From assembly GCF_007994225.1 (NCBI RefSeq), contig NZ_VLLL01000011.1:92330-156329 (forward strand): DNA of 64,000 nucleotides. The letters are read 5' to 3'. The position numbers and the translations under genes were made by a program. Each line of letters opens with the position of its first letter. Position 1 is the stretch's first letter. Of this stretch, positions 17,304-27,367 are shown one piece after another. The DNA is from Stackebrandtia albiflava (GTDB lineage: Bacteria > Actinomycetota > Actinomycetes > Mycobacteriales > Micromonosporaceae). The notes beneath the pieces are model-generated. The model did no database searches and was not told the origin of the DNA. It saw only the letters and a program-made list of their open reading frames with translations.

Positions 17304-18237
17304 TGACATCAACGAACGCGTCGTCGAGGGCATCGACGAGGAACGGGAACGCCCGCAACGCGCCGCCGGGCTGTGGCGTGACGCGATCCGCGACCTGCGG
17401 AAGCGGCCCACGGTCATCATCTCGCTGTTGATCATCCTCGTGGTGCTGGCCATCGGCTTCTTCCCGTCGCTGTTCACCGACGTCGATCCGAAGGCGTGCG
17501 ACATCTCCCGGAACAAGGCGCCCGCCGAACCGGGCCACCCCTTCGGGTTCAGCCACGAGGGTTGCGACTACTTCGCGCAGACCGTCTACGGTGCGGGGCC
17601 GTCGGTCCAGCTCTCGCTCATGGTGGTCACCGGGACCCTCATCGTGGGCGGCCTGTTCGGCATCCTCGCCGGTTTCTACGGCGGATGGGTGGACGTGCTG
17701 TTCTCCCGCGCGGTCGACGTGTTCAACTCCATCCCGTTCCTGCTGGGCGCGATCCTGCTGCTGACGATGTTCCGCGACATCCAGATGCCGTTCGTCGGCG
17801 CCAGACTGCAGGCGATCATCCCGGCGGTGATCACACTGATCATCTTCGGTTGGACGAGCACCATGCGGCTGGTCAGAGCCAGCGTCATCGAGGCCCGCAA
17901 CCTGGACTACGTCCACGCGGCCCGGTCGTTGGGCGCGTCCAACGCGCGGCTGATGTTCCGGCACATCCTGCCCAACGCGGTCGCCCCGGTGGTGTCGCTG
18001 ATCCCGCTGTCGATCGCGGGCATGATCTCGGTCGAGGCGACGCTGTCGTTCCTGGGTCTGGGCGTGCGGAAACCCGAGATCACGTGGGGCCTGATGATCG
18101 ACGACGCCACCAAGTGGTTCGTCAACGGGTACCCGATGCTGCTGATCATCCCCAGCGCGTTCCTCATCGCGACCGTGCTGGCCTTCGTACTGCTGGGTGA
18201 CGCCATCCGCGACGCCCTGGACCCGAAACTTCGCTAG
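17296..18237 (+). CDS. Peptide ABC transporter permease, OppC/DppC type (operon 1)
   Basis: 313 residues. A cytoplasmic N-terminus (about 35 residues) precedes segment 1 (VIISLLIILVVLAIGFFPSLF); the OppC N-terminal region and binding-protein-dependent transport domain follow. EAA loop: VHAARSLGASNARLMFRHILPNAVAPVV. The first external loop again contains cysteines (KACDISRN, HEGCDYF). It pairs with the OppB-type subunit to form the pore. Start overlaps the previous gene by 8 bases, implying coupled synthesis. Confidence 0.93.
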   Translation: MSSDINERVVEGIDEERERPQRAAGLWRDAIRDLRKRPTVIISLLIILVVLAIGFFPSLFTDVDPKACDISRNKAPAEPGHPFGFSHEGCDYFAQTVYGAGPSVQLSLMVVTGTLIVGGLFGILAGFYGGWVDVLFSRAVDVFNSIPFLLGAILLLTMFRDIQMPFVGARLQAIIPAVITLIIFGWTSTMRLVRASVIEARNLDYVHAARSLGASNARLMFRHILPNAVAPVVSLIPLSIAGMISVEATLSFLGLGVRKPEITWGLMIDDATKWFVNGYPMLLIIPSAFLIATVLAFVLLGDAIRDALDPKLR

Positions 18238-18251
18238 ACGGGATATGAGGC

Positions 18252-19310
18252 ATGACCGTCGAACTGGACCGGCAAGGTTCGCACAACGGCTACGTGGAGG
18301 GGCTGCCCGGCTACCGGGACGACGCCCCGCTGCTGGAGGTCGAAGACCTCCAGGTGGAGTTCCACACCCGTGACGGCGTCGCCCGCGCCGTCAACGGTGT
18401 CGACTTCTCGCTGCGGGCGGGGGAGACCCTCGCGGTGGTGGGGGAGTCCGGCTCCGGCAAGAGCGTCACCGCCCAGGCGATCATGGGGATCCTGGAGGAG
18501 CCCCCCGCCCGGGTCGCCGGCGGTGAGATCCGCTTCCGGGGCGTGGACCTGCTGAAGCTGAGCGCCGAGCGCCGCCGCCGCATCCGCGCCAACCACGTCG
18601 CGATGGTGTTCCAGGACGCCCTGTCGGCGTTGAATCCGGTGTGGACGGTGGGGTTCCAGCTCGGTGAGCTGTTCCGCAAGCACCGCGGCATGTCCCGCAA
18701 GGACGCCCGCAGGCGCGCGGTCGAACTGCTCGACATGGTGCGCATCCCGGCCGCCGCGCAGCGCGTCGACGAGTACCCGCACCAGTTCTCCGGCGGAATG
18801 CGGCAGCGCGTCATGATCGCCATGGCGCTCGCCCTGGACCCGGAGGTGCTGATCGCCGACGAGCCGACCACCGCGCTCGACGTGACCGTCCAGGCCCAGA
18901 TCATGCGCCTGCTGTCGGACATCCAGGCCGAACGGCACATGGGGCTCATCCTCATCACCCACGACCTGGGCGTGGTCGCCGACGTCGCCGACGACATCAC
19001 CGTCATGTACGCGGGACGCGCGGTCGAACAGGCGAACGTGCGCGACACCTTCGCCAGCCCCGCCCACCCGTACACGAAGGCGCTGCTCAGGTCGATCCCG
19101 CGGCTCGACGTGAAGGGACAACGGCTGGAGGTCATCGCCGGCCTGCCGCCGGTGCTGACCGACATCCCGCCGGGCTGCGCCTTCGCGCCGCGATGCGGGT
19201 ACGCCCAGGACGTCTGCCGCACCGAACGGCCGCCGTTGTCCACTGTCACGGCGGGCCGGTCCGCGGCGTGCCACTTCGCTTCGGAGGTCATGACCGATGA
19301 CGTCAACTGA
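18252..19310 (+). CDS. Peptide ABC transporter ATP-binding protein, OppD/DppD type (operon 1)
   Basis: 352 residues. Walker [10 protein letters not shown]-loop in [19 protein letters not shown] signature [17 protein letters not shown], Walker [16 protein letters not shown]-loop LITHDLGVV. The C-terminal oligopeptide-transporter extension with cysteines ([15 protein letters not shown]...ACHF) is present, as in OppD/DppD where it may bind an iron-sulfur cluster. Forms a heterodimer with the next gene product. Confidence 0.95.
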   Translation: MTVELDRQGSHNGYVEGLPGYRDDAPLLEVEDLQVEFHTRDGVARAVNGVDFSLRAGETLAVVGESGSGKSVTAQAIMGILEEPPARVAGGEIRFRGVDLLKLSAERRRRIRANHVAMVFQDALSALNPVWTVGFQLGELFRKHRGMSRKDARRRAVELLDMVRIPAAAQRVDEYPHQFSGGMRQRVMIAMALALDPEVLIADEPTTALDVTVQAQIMRLLSDIQAERHMGLILITHDLGVVADVADDITVMYAGRAVEQANVRDTFASPAHPYTKALLRSIPRLDVKGQRLEVIAGLPPVLTDIPPGCAFAPRCGYAQDVCRTERPPLSTVTAGRSAACHFASEVMTDDVN

Positions 19311-20376
19311 ACCGGTGCTCCAGGTCGAAGGACTCGTCAAGCACTTCCCGATCCGCTCCGGGATCGTCTTCAAGCGGACGGTCGGGCAGGTCAAGGCCGT
19401 GGACGGCGTCGACATCACCCTCAACCGCGGTGAGACGCTCGGCGTCGTCGGCGAGTCCGGATGCGGGAAGTCGACGCTGGCCAAACTGCTCGTCGGCCTG
19501 GAGAAGCCCACCTCGGGCGCCATCCGGGTGCGCGGCGAGGACGTCACGAGGCTTGGCCGGTCGGGGATGCGGCGGCTGCGGCGCAACGTGCAGATGGTGT
19601 TCCAGGACCCGTACACCTCCCTGAACCCGCGGATGACGGTCGGCGACATCATCGGTGAGCCGTACCGGATCCACCCGGACGCGGTCCCCAAGTCGGGCCG
19701 TCGCGCCGCGGTGCGGGAACTGATCGACATGGTCGGCCTCAACCCGGATCACATCAGCCGTTATCCGCACCAGTTCTCCGGTGGGCAACGGCAACGCATC
19801 GGCATCGCCAGGGCGTTGGCCCTCAAGCCGGAGATCCTGATCTGTGACGAGCCGGTGTCTGCGCTGGACGTGTCGATCCAGGGACAGGTCATCAACCTGC
19901 TGGAGGAACTCCAGGACGAACTCGGACTGTCCTACCTCTTCATCGCCCACGACCTGTCGGTGGTGCGCCACATCGCCGACCGGGTCGCCGTGATGTACCT
20001 GGGCAAGGTCGCCGAGTCCGGCGAGGAGAACCAGATCTACGAACACCCGATGCACCCGTACACGCAGGCCCTGTTGTCGGCGGTCCCGGTGCCCGACCCG
20101 ACACTGCGCGGGCAGCGGGACGAGATCGTCCTGGAGGGCGACGTGCCCTCGCCCGCCAACCCGCCGTCGGGATGCCGGTTCCGGACCCGCTGCTTCAAGG
20201 CGCGCGCCGAGTGGGCGAAGACCGCCACCGACGAACAGCGGAAGAACACGCCGCTGGCCGAGCAGGCACCGGACGTGTGCAAGCAGCAGATACCGGTGCT
20301 GGAGATCCGCGAGGGCGGCGCGCACCCCAGCGCGTGTCACTACGCGCAGGAACGGGACGTCGTCCACGCGCACTGA
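19297..20376 (+). CDS. Peptide ABC transporter ATP-binding protein, OppF/DppF type (operon 1)
   Basis: 359 residues from ATG 19297, with GGAGG nine bases upstream; overlaps the OppD-type gene by 14 bases. Walker [11 protein letters not shown]-loop [14 protein letters not shown], signature [18 protein letters not shown], Walker [16 protein letters not shown]-loop [11 protein letters not shown], then the C-terminal cysteine extension ([11 protein letters not shown]...CHYAQ). Last gene of operon 1. Its final codons (ERDVVHAH) and the sequence just after are duplicated 68 bases downstream. Confidence 0.95.
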   Translation: MTSTEPVLQVEGLVKHFPIRSGIVFKRTVGQVKAVDGVDITLNRGETLGVVGESGCGKSTLAKLLVGLEKPTSGAIRVRGEDVTRLGRSGMRRLRRNVQMVFQDPYTSLNPRMTVGDIIGEPYRIHPDAVPKSGRRAAVRELIDMVGLNPDHISRYPHQFSGGQRQRIGIARALALKPEILICDEPVSALDVSIQGQVINLLEELQDELGLSYLFIAHDLSVVRHIADRVAVMYLGKVAESGEENQIYEHPMHPYTQALLSAVPVPDPTLRGQRDEIVLEGDVPSPANPPSGCRFRTRCFKARAEWAKTATDEQRKNTPLAEQAPDVCKQQIPVLEIREGGAHPSACHYAQERDVVHAH

Positions 20377-20487
20377 CGGTGTGGTGTTCCTGCGCGGAGC
20401 GGTGGTGTGGTGCGCGGGAACGGGATGTCGTCCACGCGCACTGATGGTGTGGTGTTCCTGCGCGGGGAAGACGTCGTCCACGCGCAC
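20343..20487. repeat. Duplicated oppF 3' end: two hairpin-forming copies plus a partial third
   Basis: A roughly 49-base unit at 20349-20397 is repeated at 20417-20465 with few changes (68-base period), and GACGTCGTCCACGCGCAC recurs a third time at 20470. The first copy forms a perfect 11-bp stem (20343-20353 with 20386-20396); the second forms a 10-bp stem with one G-U pair (20412-20421 with 20454-20463). Copy 1 overlaps the last codons of the OppF-type gene. Tandem terminators are the simplest reading. Confidence 0.75.
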
Positions 20488-20587
20488 CGGGTGGCGGTCC
20501 TGCATCGCGCCGGGAGCCGGACCGCCTGACACGTCGATGTCTTCCGGCCGGTCGCACCGCGGTCGCCGCGTGGCCGCTTCTGACGCT

Positions 20588-20596
20588 TTTGTCAAG
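20588..20596. promoter_or_regulatory. CTTGWCAAG motif, copy 3 (one mismatch)
   Basis: TTTGTCAAG followed by TCCGCC; the first base differs from the consensus but the flank matches copy 1 (TCCG). Confidence 0.3.
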
Positions 20597-20861
20597 TCCG
20601 CCGACCCGCGTCACGGCGTCGTACGGTCGGCTCCGCACCGCCTCCGGCCCTCCGGGCGGTGGCGTGACCGGACGGTGTCGTCGCCGCCCGTCCACAATCC
20701 GAGCGGCCGGTGACGAGTCGGCGTCCGCGCCCGTGCCGATGTCGGGGTGCCGGATCGGTCACGTCCGGTAATTGCGCCTCCATAATCGAACCCATAATCG
20801 TCCCCTTTTCGGTTCGGGAATCGACACCGGCGGATGTTGTCGTCGGCGCAACCGCTATCTA

Positions 20862-20870
20862 CTTGACAAG
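20862..20870. promoter_or_regulatory. CTTGWCAAG motif, copy 4
   Basis: CTTGACAAG, 248 bases upstream of the first gene of peptide transporter operon 2. Confidence 0.4.
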
Positions 20871-20957
20871 ATGTGACGGCGGTTCGTCGGCAAAGCGATG
20901 ATATGCCCGTTTCAGGTTGTCCGGAACTCCCGGTTTGACCGATCCTGTGGCCAGAAC

Positions 20958-20985
20958 TTGACCACCGTGGCCGACTTGTTATCCG
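20958..20985 (+). promoter_or_regulatory. Putative promoter of peptide transporter operon 2
   Basis: TTGACC, 16-base spacer, TATCCG; 133 bases before the ATG of the first gene. The match to a sigma-70-type promoter is moderate. Confidence 0.35.
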
Positions 20986-21117
20986 ACCGTTGGTTTTTCG
21001 GTGCTCTCCAGCCATGTGACGGCGAGTACGGTGTGCGACAGCAAGGTGTCGCGTGGGTCACTCATGCGACCGCGCTCGTAACCGAATCTCCGCCCCAGTG
21101 GAAAGGCCGGTGGTCCG

Positions 21118-22206
21118 ATGAGCGATGTCGACAAGAGCTCGGCAACGCCGCACACCGAGGACACTTCTGGTCCGCAGACCAGCGACATGCCGGGTGTCGA
21201 GCCTGTCTTGGTCGCCGACATGGACGAGGAGCCCACCACCGCGGGGGTGGGAAAGCCCGCCAGTGAGATCGTCGGCCGTTCTCCGATGCAGCTGGCCTGG
21301 CTCCGGCTCAAGCGCGACCGCACCGCCAAGGTCACCGGCGCGCTCATCGTCCTCATGCTGGTGGCCGCGTACGGGGCGCCGCTGTGGGCGCTCGTCTACG
21401 GCTACGACGCCTACGACCAGAACCCCGACAAGCTGGACGGCAGCGCCATCCCGCTGGGCGTGCTGGGCGGCGTCAGTTCCGAACACTGGCTCGGCGTCGT
21501 CCCCGGCAACGGCCAGGACGTGTTGATGACGCTGCTCTACGGCATCCGTACCTCGGTGTCGATCGCCATCGTCTCCGCGATCGTGGTGGTGGCGATCGGC
21601 GCGGTGATCGGTGCGGTCTCCGGCTACGTCGGCGGTTGGGTCGACGCGGTCATCTCCTGGTTCATCGACGTGATGCTTAGCTTCCCGTTCCTGATCTTCG
21701 CGTTGGCGATCGTCCCGATCGTCACCAACCTGATCCTGGGCGGCCCCGGCGCCAGGCCGTTGTGGTTGTCGTCGACGATGCTGATCGTCACCTTCATGGT
21801 GTTCTTCTGGATGAACACCGCCCGTCTGGTGCGAGGCCAGGTGCTCTCACTGCGGGAACGCGAGTTCGTCGAGGCGGCCCGCGCCTCCGGCGCCGGACTG
21901 GGCCACATCGTCTTCAAGCAGCTGCTGCCCAACGTGTGGGCTCCCATCCTGGTGTCGTTCTCGCTCATGGTGCCCGCCCTGGTCGCCTCCGAGGCGTACC
22001 TGGCCTTCCTCGGCATCGGCGTGGGCGAGCCGCACCCCGACCTCGGTCGGCTGGTGTCGCTGGCCGTGGGCGGTGTGAAGGCGCAGCAGGTCGGTGCCTG
22101 GTTCCTGATGATGCTCAGCGGCGGCACCATCCTGTTGCTCGTGCTGACCTTCAACATGTTCGGTGACGCGGTTCGCGACGCACTGAACCCGAAGTCTCAC
22201 AAGTAG
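21118..22206 (+). CDS. Peptide ABC transporter permease, OppC/DppC type (operon 2)
   Basis: 362 residues, longer than the operon-1 copy because of a 60-residue acidic/Thr-rich cytoplasmic N-terminus before segment 1 (VTGALIVLMLVAAYGAPLWALVY). External loop SEHWLGVVPGNGQDVLMTLLYGIRTSVSIA is the conserved OppC element; EAA loop is VEAARASGAGLGHIVFKQLLPNVWAPIL. In this operon the OppC-type permease comes first, ahead of the binding protein, unlike operon 1. Confidence 0.93.
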   Translation: MSDVDKSSATPHTEDTSGPQTSDMPGVEPVLVADMDEEPTTAGVGKPASEIVGRSPMQLAWLRLKRDRTAKVTGALIVLMLVAAYGAPLWALVYGYDAYDQNPDKLDGSAIPLGVLGGVSSEHWLGVVPGNGQDVLMTLLYGIRTSVSIAIVSAIVVVAIGAVIGAVSGYVGGWVDAVISWFIDVMLSFPFLIFALAIVPIVTNLILGGPGARPLWLSSTMLIVTFMVFFWMNTARLVRGQVLSLREREFVEAARASGAGLGHIVFKQLLPNVWAPILVSFSLMVPALVASEAYLAFLGIGVGEPHPDLGRLVSLAVGGVKAQQVGAWFLMMLSGGTILLLVLTFNMFGDAVRDALNPKSHK

Positions 22207-22254
22207 TGCCCGCACCCCTCGGGTCGCCGGGACGAATGAATGAGGAGTAAGGAA

Positions 22255-24012
22255 TTGAAACGACAGGCAAGATTCATTGCCGTCGGCGGCGTCGCGATGG
22301 CGCTGCTGGTCACCGGGTGTGCAGAGAACACCGGTGACAACGGTGAAGGTGCCCAGGAACACGAGCAGAACACCCTGGACATCATCGGCACCGCCGAGGA
22401 CTCGGTCGGTCCGGCCACCCCGGTGGAGGGCGCGGTGGAGGGTGGCGAGATCACCTTCATCCAGAACTCCGACATGGCGCACCTGGACCCGGCCCGTAAC
22501 TACGTGTCGACGTCCATGATGGTCGGTCAGGGTCTGCTGTACCGTACGCTCACCGGATACCGCGAGGACGGCGACGGAAGCCGCAAGGTCGTCGGCGACC
22601 TGGCGACCGACCCGGGCACCGACGTCAACGGTGACTGCACCGTCTGGGAGTACACCCTCAAGGACGGCCTGAAGTACGAGGACGGCACCGACATCACCGC
22701 CGACCACGTCGCCTACGGCATCTCCCGGGCCATGGCCACCGAGGAGAACGACGAGGGCGAGCGGGTTCCGATGTACCCGGAGGGCGCGCAGTTCCTGCTG
22801 GACTGGCTCGACCCGGCCAACGAGTACGTCGGCCCCTACGAGGGTGAGGAGACCGCCCCCGGCATCGCCGTGGACGGCAACAAGATCACCTTCACCTTCG
22901 ACAGCCCGCGTTGTGAGACCCCGTTCGCGGTGGCCATGCCCACCACGGCACCGATCCCGCCGGACAAGGACACCAAGGGCGAGTTCGACCAGATGCCGTT
23001 CTCCTCGGGTCCGTACAAGATCGAGGAGCGGGTCTTCGAGGAGCGGACCGTGCTGGTCCGCAACGAGCACTGGGACGCCAACACCGACCCGATCCGCCAC
23101 GCCTACGTGGACAGCTTCGTGTTCGAGTACGGCACGCAGCCCGAGGACATCACGACCCGGTTGGCCGCCAACGCCTCCGGTGACGAGAACCTCGCCACCT
23201 TCACCCCGGTCGACTCCAGCCAGCTGAGCAACATCGTCGGCAACAAGGCGGAGTACGAAGGCCGGTACCTGGAGGGGCCGCGGAAGTACACCTCGTACCT
23301 GAACATCAACATGAACCGGGTCACCGACCTGGCGGTCCGTCAGGCCATCAACCACGCGTTCAACCGTGACCGCTGGGTGCAGGTCAACGGTGGTGAGTAC
23401 TCGGTGCTGCCGAACACCACCCTGATGGGTCCGACGGTCCCGGGTTACGTGGACTACGACGTCTACCCGTACGACGTGGAGAAGGCGAAGGAACTGCTGG
23501 GCGGCGAGACCATCCAGCTGCGTTACGCCCACGCCGACACCGCGACCGAGGGCCGGATCGCCGCCGCCATGGTGGACGAGTTCGCCAAGGCCGGCATCGA
23601 GATCGAAGCCGTCCCGATCGACCCGCTGGACTGGTACGGCCAGATCGCCGACCCGGACAACTCGTTCGACCTGTACTGGAGCAGCTGGGGCGAGGACTGG
23701 CCGTCCGGTTCGACGGTCTTCCCGCCGCTGTACCACTCCCGGTCCATCCCGGTGGAGAACAACTACCCGTTCATCAACGTCCCCGAGCTGGACCAGAAGA
23801 TCGAGGACCTGGAGTCGAGCAGTGCCGGCTTCGAGGAGACCGCCGCCCAGTGGGGTGAGCTCGGCAAGGAGATCATGGAGAAGTACGCCCCCGTGATCCC
23901 GACCGACATCGCCTACGGCGTGTGGATCTCCGGTTCCAACGTCGGTGGTCACTACCTCTCGGAGAACATCTCCACGCTCGACGTCACCAAGCTGTTCGTG
24001 CGCGAGCCGTAA
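22255..24012 (+). CDS. Peptide ABC transporter substrate-binding lipoprotein (operon 2)
   Basis: 585 residues from TTG 22255, preferred over ATG 22240 because AGGAG ends 7 bases before it while the ATG has no such site. Signal peptide KRQARFIAVGGVAMALLVTGC places the lipid-anchored cysteine at residue 22. SBP family 5 body: GGEITFIQNSDMAHLDPARNYV, a WEYTLKDGLKYEDGTDITADHV signature and FSSGPYKIEERV. Distinct in sequence from the operon-1 protein, so the two transporters probably take different peptides. Followed by a strong hairpin. Confidence 0.92.
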   Translation: MKRQARFIAVGGVAMALLVTGCAENTGDNGEGAQEHEQNTLDIIGTAEDSVGPATPVEGAVEGGEITFIQNSDMAHLDPARNYVSTSMMVGQGLLYRTLTGYREDGDGSRKVVGDLATDPGTDVNGDCTVWEYTLKDGLKYEDGTDITADHVAYGISRAMATEENDEGERVPMYPEGAQFLLDWLDPANEYVGPYEGEETAPGIAVDGNKITFTFDSPRCETPFAVAMPTTAPIPPDKDTKGEFDQMPFSSGPYKIEERVFEERTVLVRNEHWDANTDPIRHAYVDSFVFEYGTQPEDITTRLAANASGDENLATFTPVDSSQLSNIVGNKAEYEGRYLEGPRKYTSYLNINMNRVTDLAVRQAINHAFNRDRWVQVNGGEYSVLPNTTLMGPTVPGYVDYDVYPYDVEKAKELLGGETIQLRYAHADTATEGRIAAAMVDEFAKAGIEIEAVPIDPLDWYGQIADPDNSFDLYWSSWGEDWPSGSTVFPPLYHSRSIPVENNYPFINVPELDQKIEDLESSSAGFEETAAQWGELGKEIMEKYAPVIPTDIAYGVWISGSNVGGHYLSENISTLDVTKLFVREP

Positions 24013-24041
24013 CAGGTACCGCGTCCGACAGTGAGACAACC

Positions 24042-24073
24042 GGTGTGGCCGCCGGGCGACCGGCGGCCACACC
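24042..24073 (+). terminator. Intercistronic GNRA-loop hairpin after binding-protein gene 2
   Basis: GGTGTGGCCGCCGG (24042-24055), tetraloop GCGA, then its exact complement (24060-24073). No T-run. Same position relative to the binding-protein stop as the hairpin in operon 1. Confidence 0.75.
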
Positions 24074-24118
24074 CTCACCTCCAGTAATCCCACGACCTTT
24101 CCAGATGGGTATCCACCG

Positions 24119-25099
24119 ATGTTGCGGTTCATCATCCGCCGCCTGCTACTGGCGGTCTTGACGCTGACGATGGTCAGCATCATCACCTTCGGGCTGTTCT
24201 TCGCGGTGCCGGCCGACCCGGCGCGGCTGCAGTGCGGTCAGCGGTGCACCGCCGAACAGGTGGACGCCGTGCGCGCCAACCTGGGGCTCGACGAGCCGGT
24301 TCACGAGCAGTACGTCGACTTCGTGAAGGGCATCTTCGTCGGGCGTTCCTACGACAACGGCACCGAGTGCGGCGCCCCGTGTCTGGGTCTGCTCAACGTC
24401 GGTGGACGCGAGGTCACCGAGGTGGTGGCCGACGCGCTACCCATCACCGCCTCCATCGCGGTGGGGGCGTGGCTGATCCAGATGACCCTGGGCATCGGCC
24501 TGGGCGCGATCGCGGCCATCAAACGGGGCAGGTTCATCGACAAGTTCGCCGTCGGGGCGTCACTCGTCGGTGCGGCGACCCCGTTGTTCTTCTTCGGCCC
24601 CATGCTGTTGTTGATCTTCCGGTACGAGTTGGAGTGGCTGCCGCAACCGGCTTACGTGTCCCCGTTGCAGAGCATCGGGGACTGGATGGTGGGGATGATC
24701 CTGCCGTGGTTGGCGGTGTCGCTCATCGGGTTCGCGTTCGAGACCCGGATGACCCGTTCGCAGATGCTGGAGACCCTCGACGAGGACTTCATCCGCACGT
24801 CCTGGGCGAAGGGCCTGCGCGGCAGAACGGTGTTCGGCAGGCACGCACTGCGCGCCTCCATCACACCGATCGCCACCTCGGCGGGCCTGAGTCTCGCCGG
24901 GCTGTTGGGCGGTGCGGTCGTCACCGAGACGATCTTCGGCCTCAACGGGCTCGGAAAACGCGCGGTGGACGCGGTCCGCGCGCTGGAACTGTCGATGGTG
25001 ATGGCGACCGTGCTCATCGCGGCACTGTTCATCGTCGTCTCCACCCTGTTGGTCGACCTGCTGTACGCGGTGATCGACCCACGGGTACGGCTGAGTTAA
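24119..25099 (+). CDS. Peptide ABC transporter permease, OppB/DppB type (operon 2)
   Basis: 326 residues, MLRFIIRRLLLAVLTLTMVSIITFGLFF as first membrane segment, six segments total. EAA loop: RTSWAKGLRGRTVFGRHALRASITPIA. The first external region carries cysteine pairs (LQCGQRC; ECGAPC), an actinobacterial-style insertion also seen in the operon-1 paralogue. No clear Shine-Dalgarno before ATG 24119; the start follows a hairpin by 45 bases. Confidence 0.92.
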   Translation: MLRFIIRRLLLAVLTLTMVSIITFGLFFAVPADPARLQCGQRCTAEQVDAVRANLGLDEPVHEQYVDFVKGIFVGRSYDNGTECGAPCLGLLNVGGREVTEVVADALPITASIAVGAWLIQMTLGIGLGAIAAIKRGRFIDKFAVGASLVGAATPLFFFGPMLLLIFRYELEWLPQPAYVSPLQSIGDWMVGMILPWLAVSLIGFAFETRMTRSQMLETLDEDFIRTSWAKGLRGRTVFGRHALRASITPIATSAGLSLAGLLGGAVVTETIFGLNGLGKRAVDAVRALELSMVMATVLIAALFIVVSTLLVDLLYAVIDPRVRLS

Positions 25100-25113
25100 G
25101 AGAGGACGAGCCA

Positions 25114-26189
25114 GTGACCACCGTGACAGCTCCGGACCCGGCCGTCGGTACGGCCGTCGGCGGCGAGGACCCCTACCTCGAAGTCGAGGACCTGAAGGTC
25201 CACTTCTCCACCGAGGACGGCCTCGTGAAGGCCGTCGACGGACTCAGCTTCTCACTGCGCCGGGGGGTGACCCTCGGGATCGTGGGCGAGTCCGGTTCCG
25301 GCAAGAGCGTCACCAGCCTGACGGTGCTGGGCCTGCACAACCCCGGCAAGACGCGACTGTCCGGTTCGGTGAAGGTCGGCGGGGTGGACATCGTCACCGC
25401 CGACGCCGAGAAGATCCGCCGCATGCGCGGCAAGGACATGTCGATGATCTTCCAGGACCCGCTGACCGCGCTGCACCCGTACTACACGATCGGCCGTCAG
25501 ATCGTCGAGTCGTACCGGGTGCACCACGACGTGCCGAAGAAGCAGGCGTGGACGCGGGCCGTCGAGATGCTCGACCGGGTCGGCATCCCGCAGCCCGACA
25601 AGCGCGCCAAGCAGTACCCGCACGAGTTCTCCGGCGGTATGCGGCAGCGCGCCATGATCGCCATGTCGCTGGTGAACAACCCCAGCCTCATCATCGCCGA
25701 CGAGCCGACCACCGCGCTCGACGTCACCGTGCAGGCGCAGATCCTCGACCTGCTGGAAGACCTGCAGCGGGAGTTCAACTCCGCGATCATCCTCATCACC
25801 CACGACCTCGGTGTGGTGAGCGAGGTCGCCGACGAGGTCCTGGTGATGTACGGCGGACGCTGCGCCGAGTACGGGACCGCCCAGCAGGTGCTGCGTGAGA
25901 GTGAGCACCCGTACACGTGGGGGCTGCTGCGTTCGGTGCCGACACTGTCGGGCGACGCCGACCACGACCTGCACCCGATCCCCGGCAACCCGCCGAGTCT
26001 CCTGAACGTGCCGAACGGCTGCGCGTTCCACCCCCGTTGCGAGTACGCCATGAACGCCGGCGGCCCGTGCGACACCCAGCGGCCCGAGCTGCTGCCGGTC
26101 GTGGGCGGGACCGCGCACCTGGCGGCGTGCCACCTGCCGCACGACAAGCGGCGGACCATCCGCGAGACCGAAGTGAAGGACGGTTCCTG

Positions 26190-26190
<1 letters not shown>
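25114..26190 (+). CDS. Peptide ABC transporter ATP-binding protein, OppD/DppD type (operon 2)
   Basis: 358 residues from GTG 25114, with GAGGA seven bases upstream; the frame is open much farther upstream only as a shadow of the permease. Walker [10 protein letters not shown]-loop MIFQDPLTALHPYY, signature [17 protein letters not shown], Walker [16 protein letters not shown]-loop [11 protein letters not shown], and C-terminal cysteine extension (GCAFHPRCEYAM...GPCDTQ...ACHL). Ends on a TGATG junction with the next gene. Confidence 0.95.
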
Positions 26191-27248
<1,058 letters not shown>

Positions 27249-27267
27249 CGGACCTTCACCGAATACA

Positions 27268-27313
27268 GGGGACACCGGCCTCACATCGCCCCCCGAACGA
27301 GGCCGGTGTCCCC
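27268..27313 (+). terminator. Terminator after peptide transporter operon 2
   Basis: Perfect 15-bp stem, GGGGACACCGGCCTC (27268-27282) with 27299-27313, 16-base loop, 19 bases after the stop. Confidence 0.85.
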
Positions 27314-27367
27314 GCTCGGTGTCCCGGGCGGGACGCCACCCGTGGTCACGGGGGCTACCGTTGTCCG

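Larger units (their letters stand above)
20377..21117. other. Intergenic region between the two peptide transporter operons
   Basis: 741 bases, no convincing gene. Holds the duplicated hairpin unit, a TTTGTCAAG (20588-20596) and a CTTGACAAG (20862-20870), and a possible promoter for operon 2: TTGACC (20958-20963), 16 bases, TATCCG (20980-20985). An AAAGG sequence precedes the start of the next gene. Confidence 0.6.

Noticed and set aside
20343..20487. CRISPR-like or insertion-sequence repeat
   Set aside because: The repeat is a duplicated gene end with hairpins; periods differ (68 and 46 bases) and no transposase is present.
21847..24186. 779-codon open frame on the minus strand
   Set aside because: Antisense to the operon-2 binding protein and permease, which are unambiguous; composition is shadow-like.
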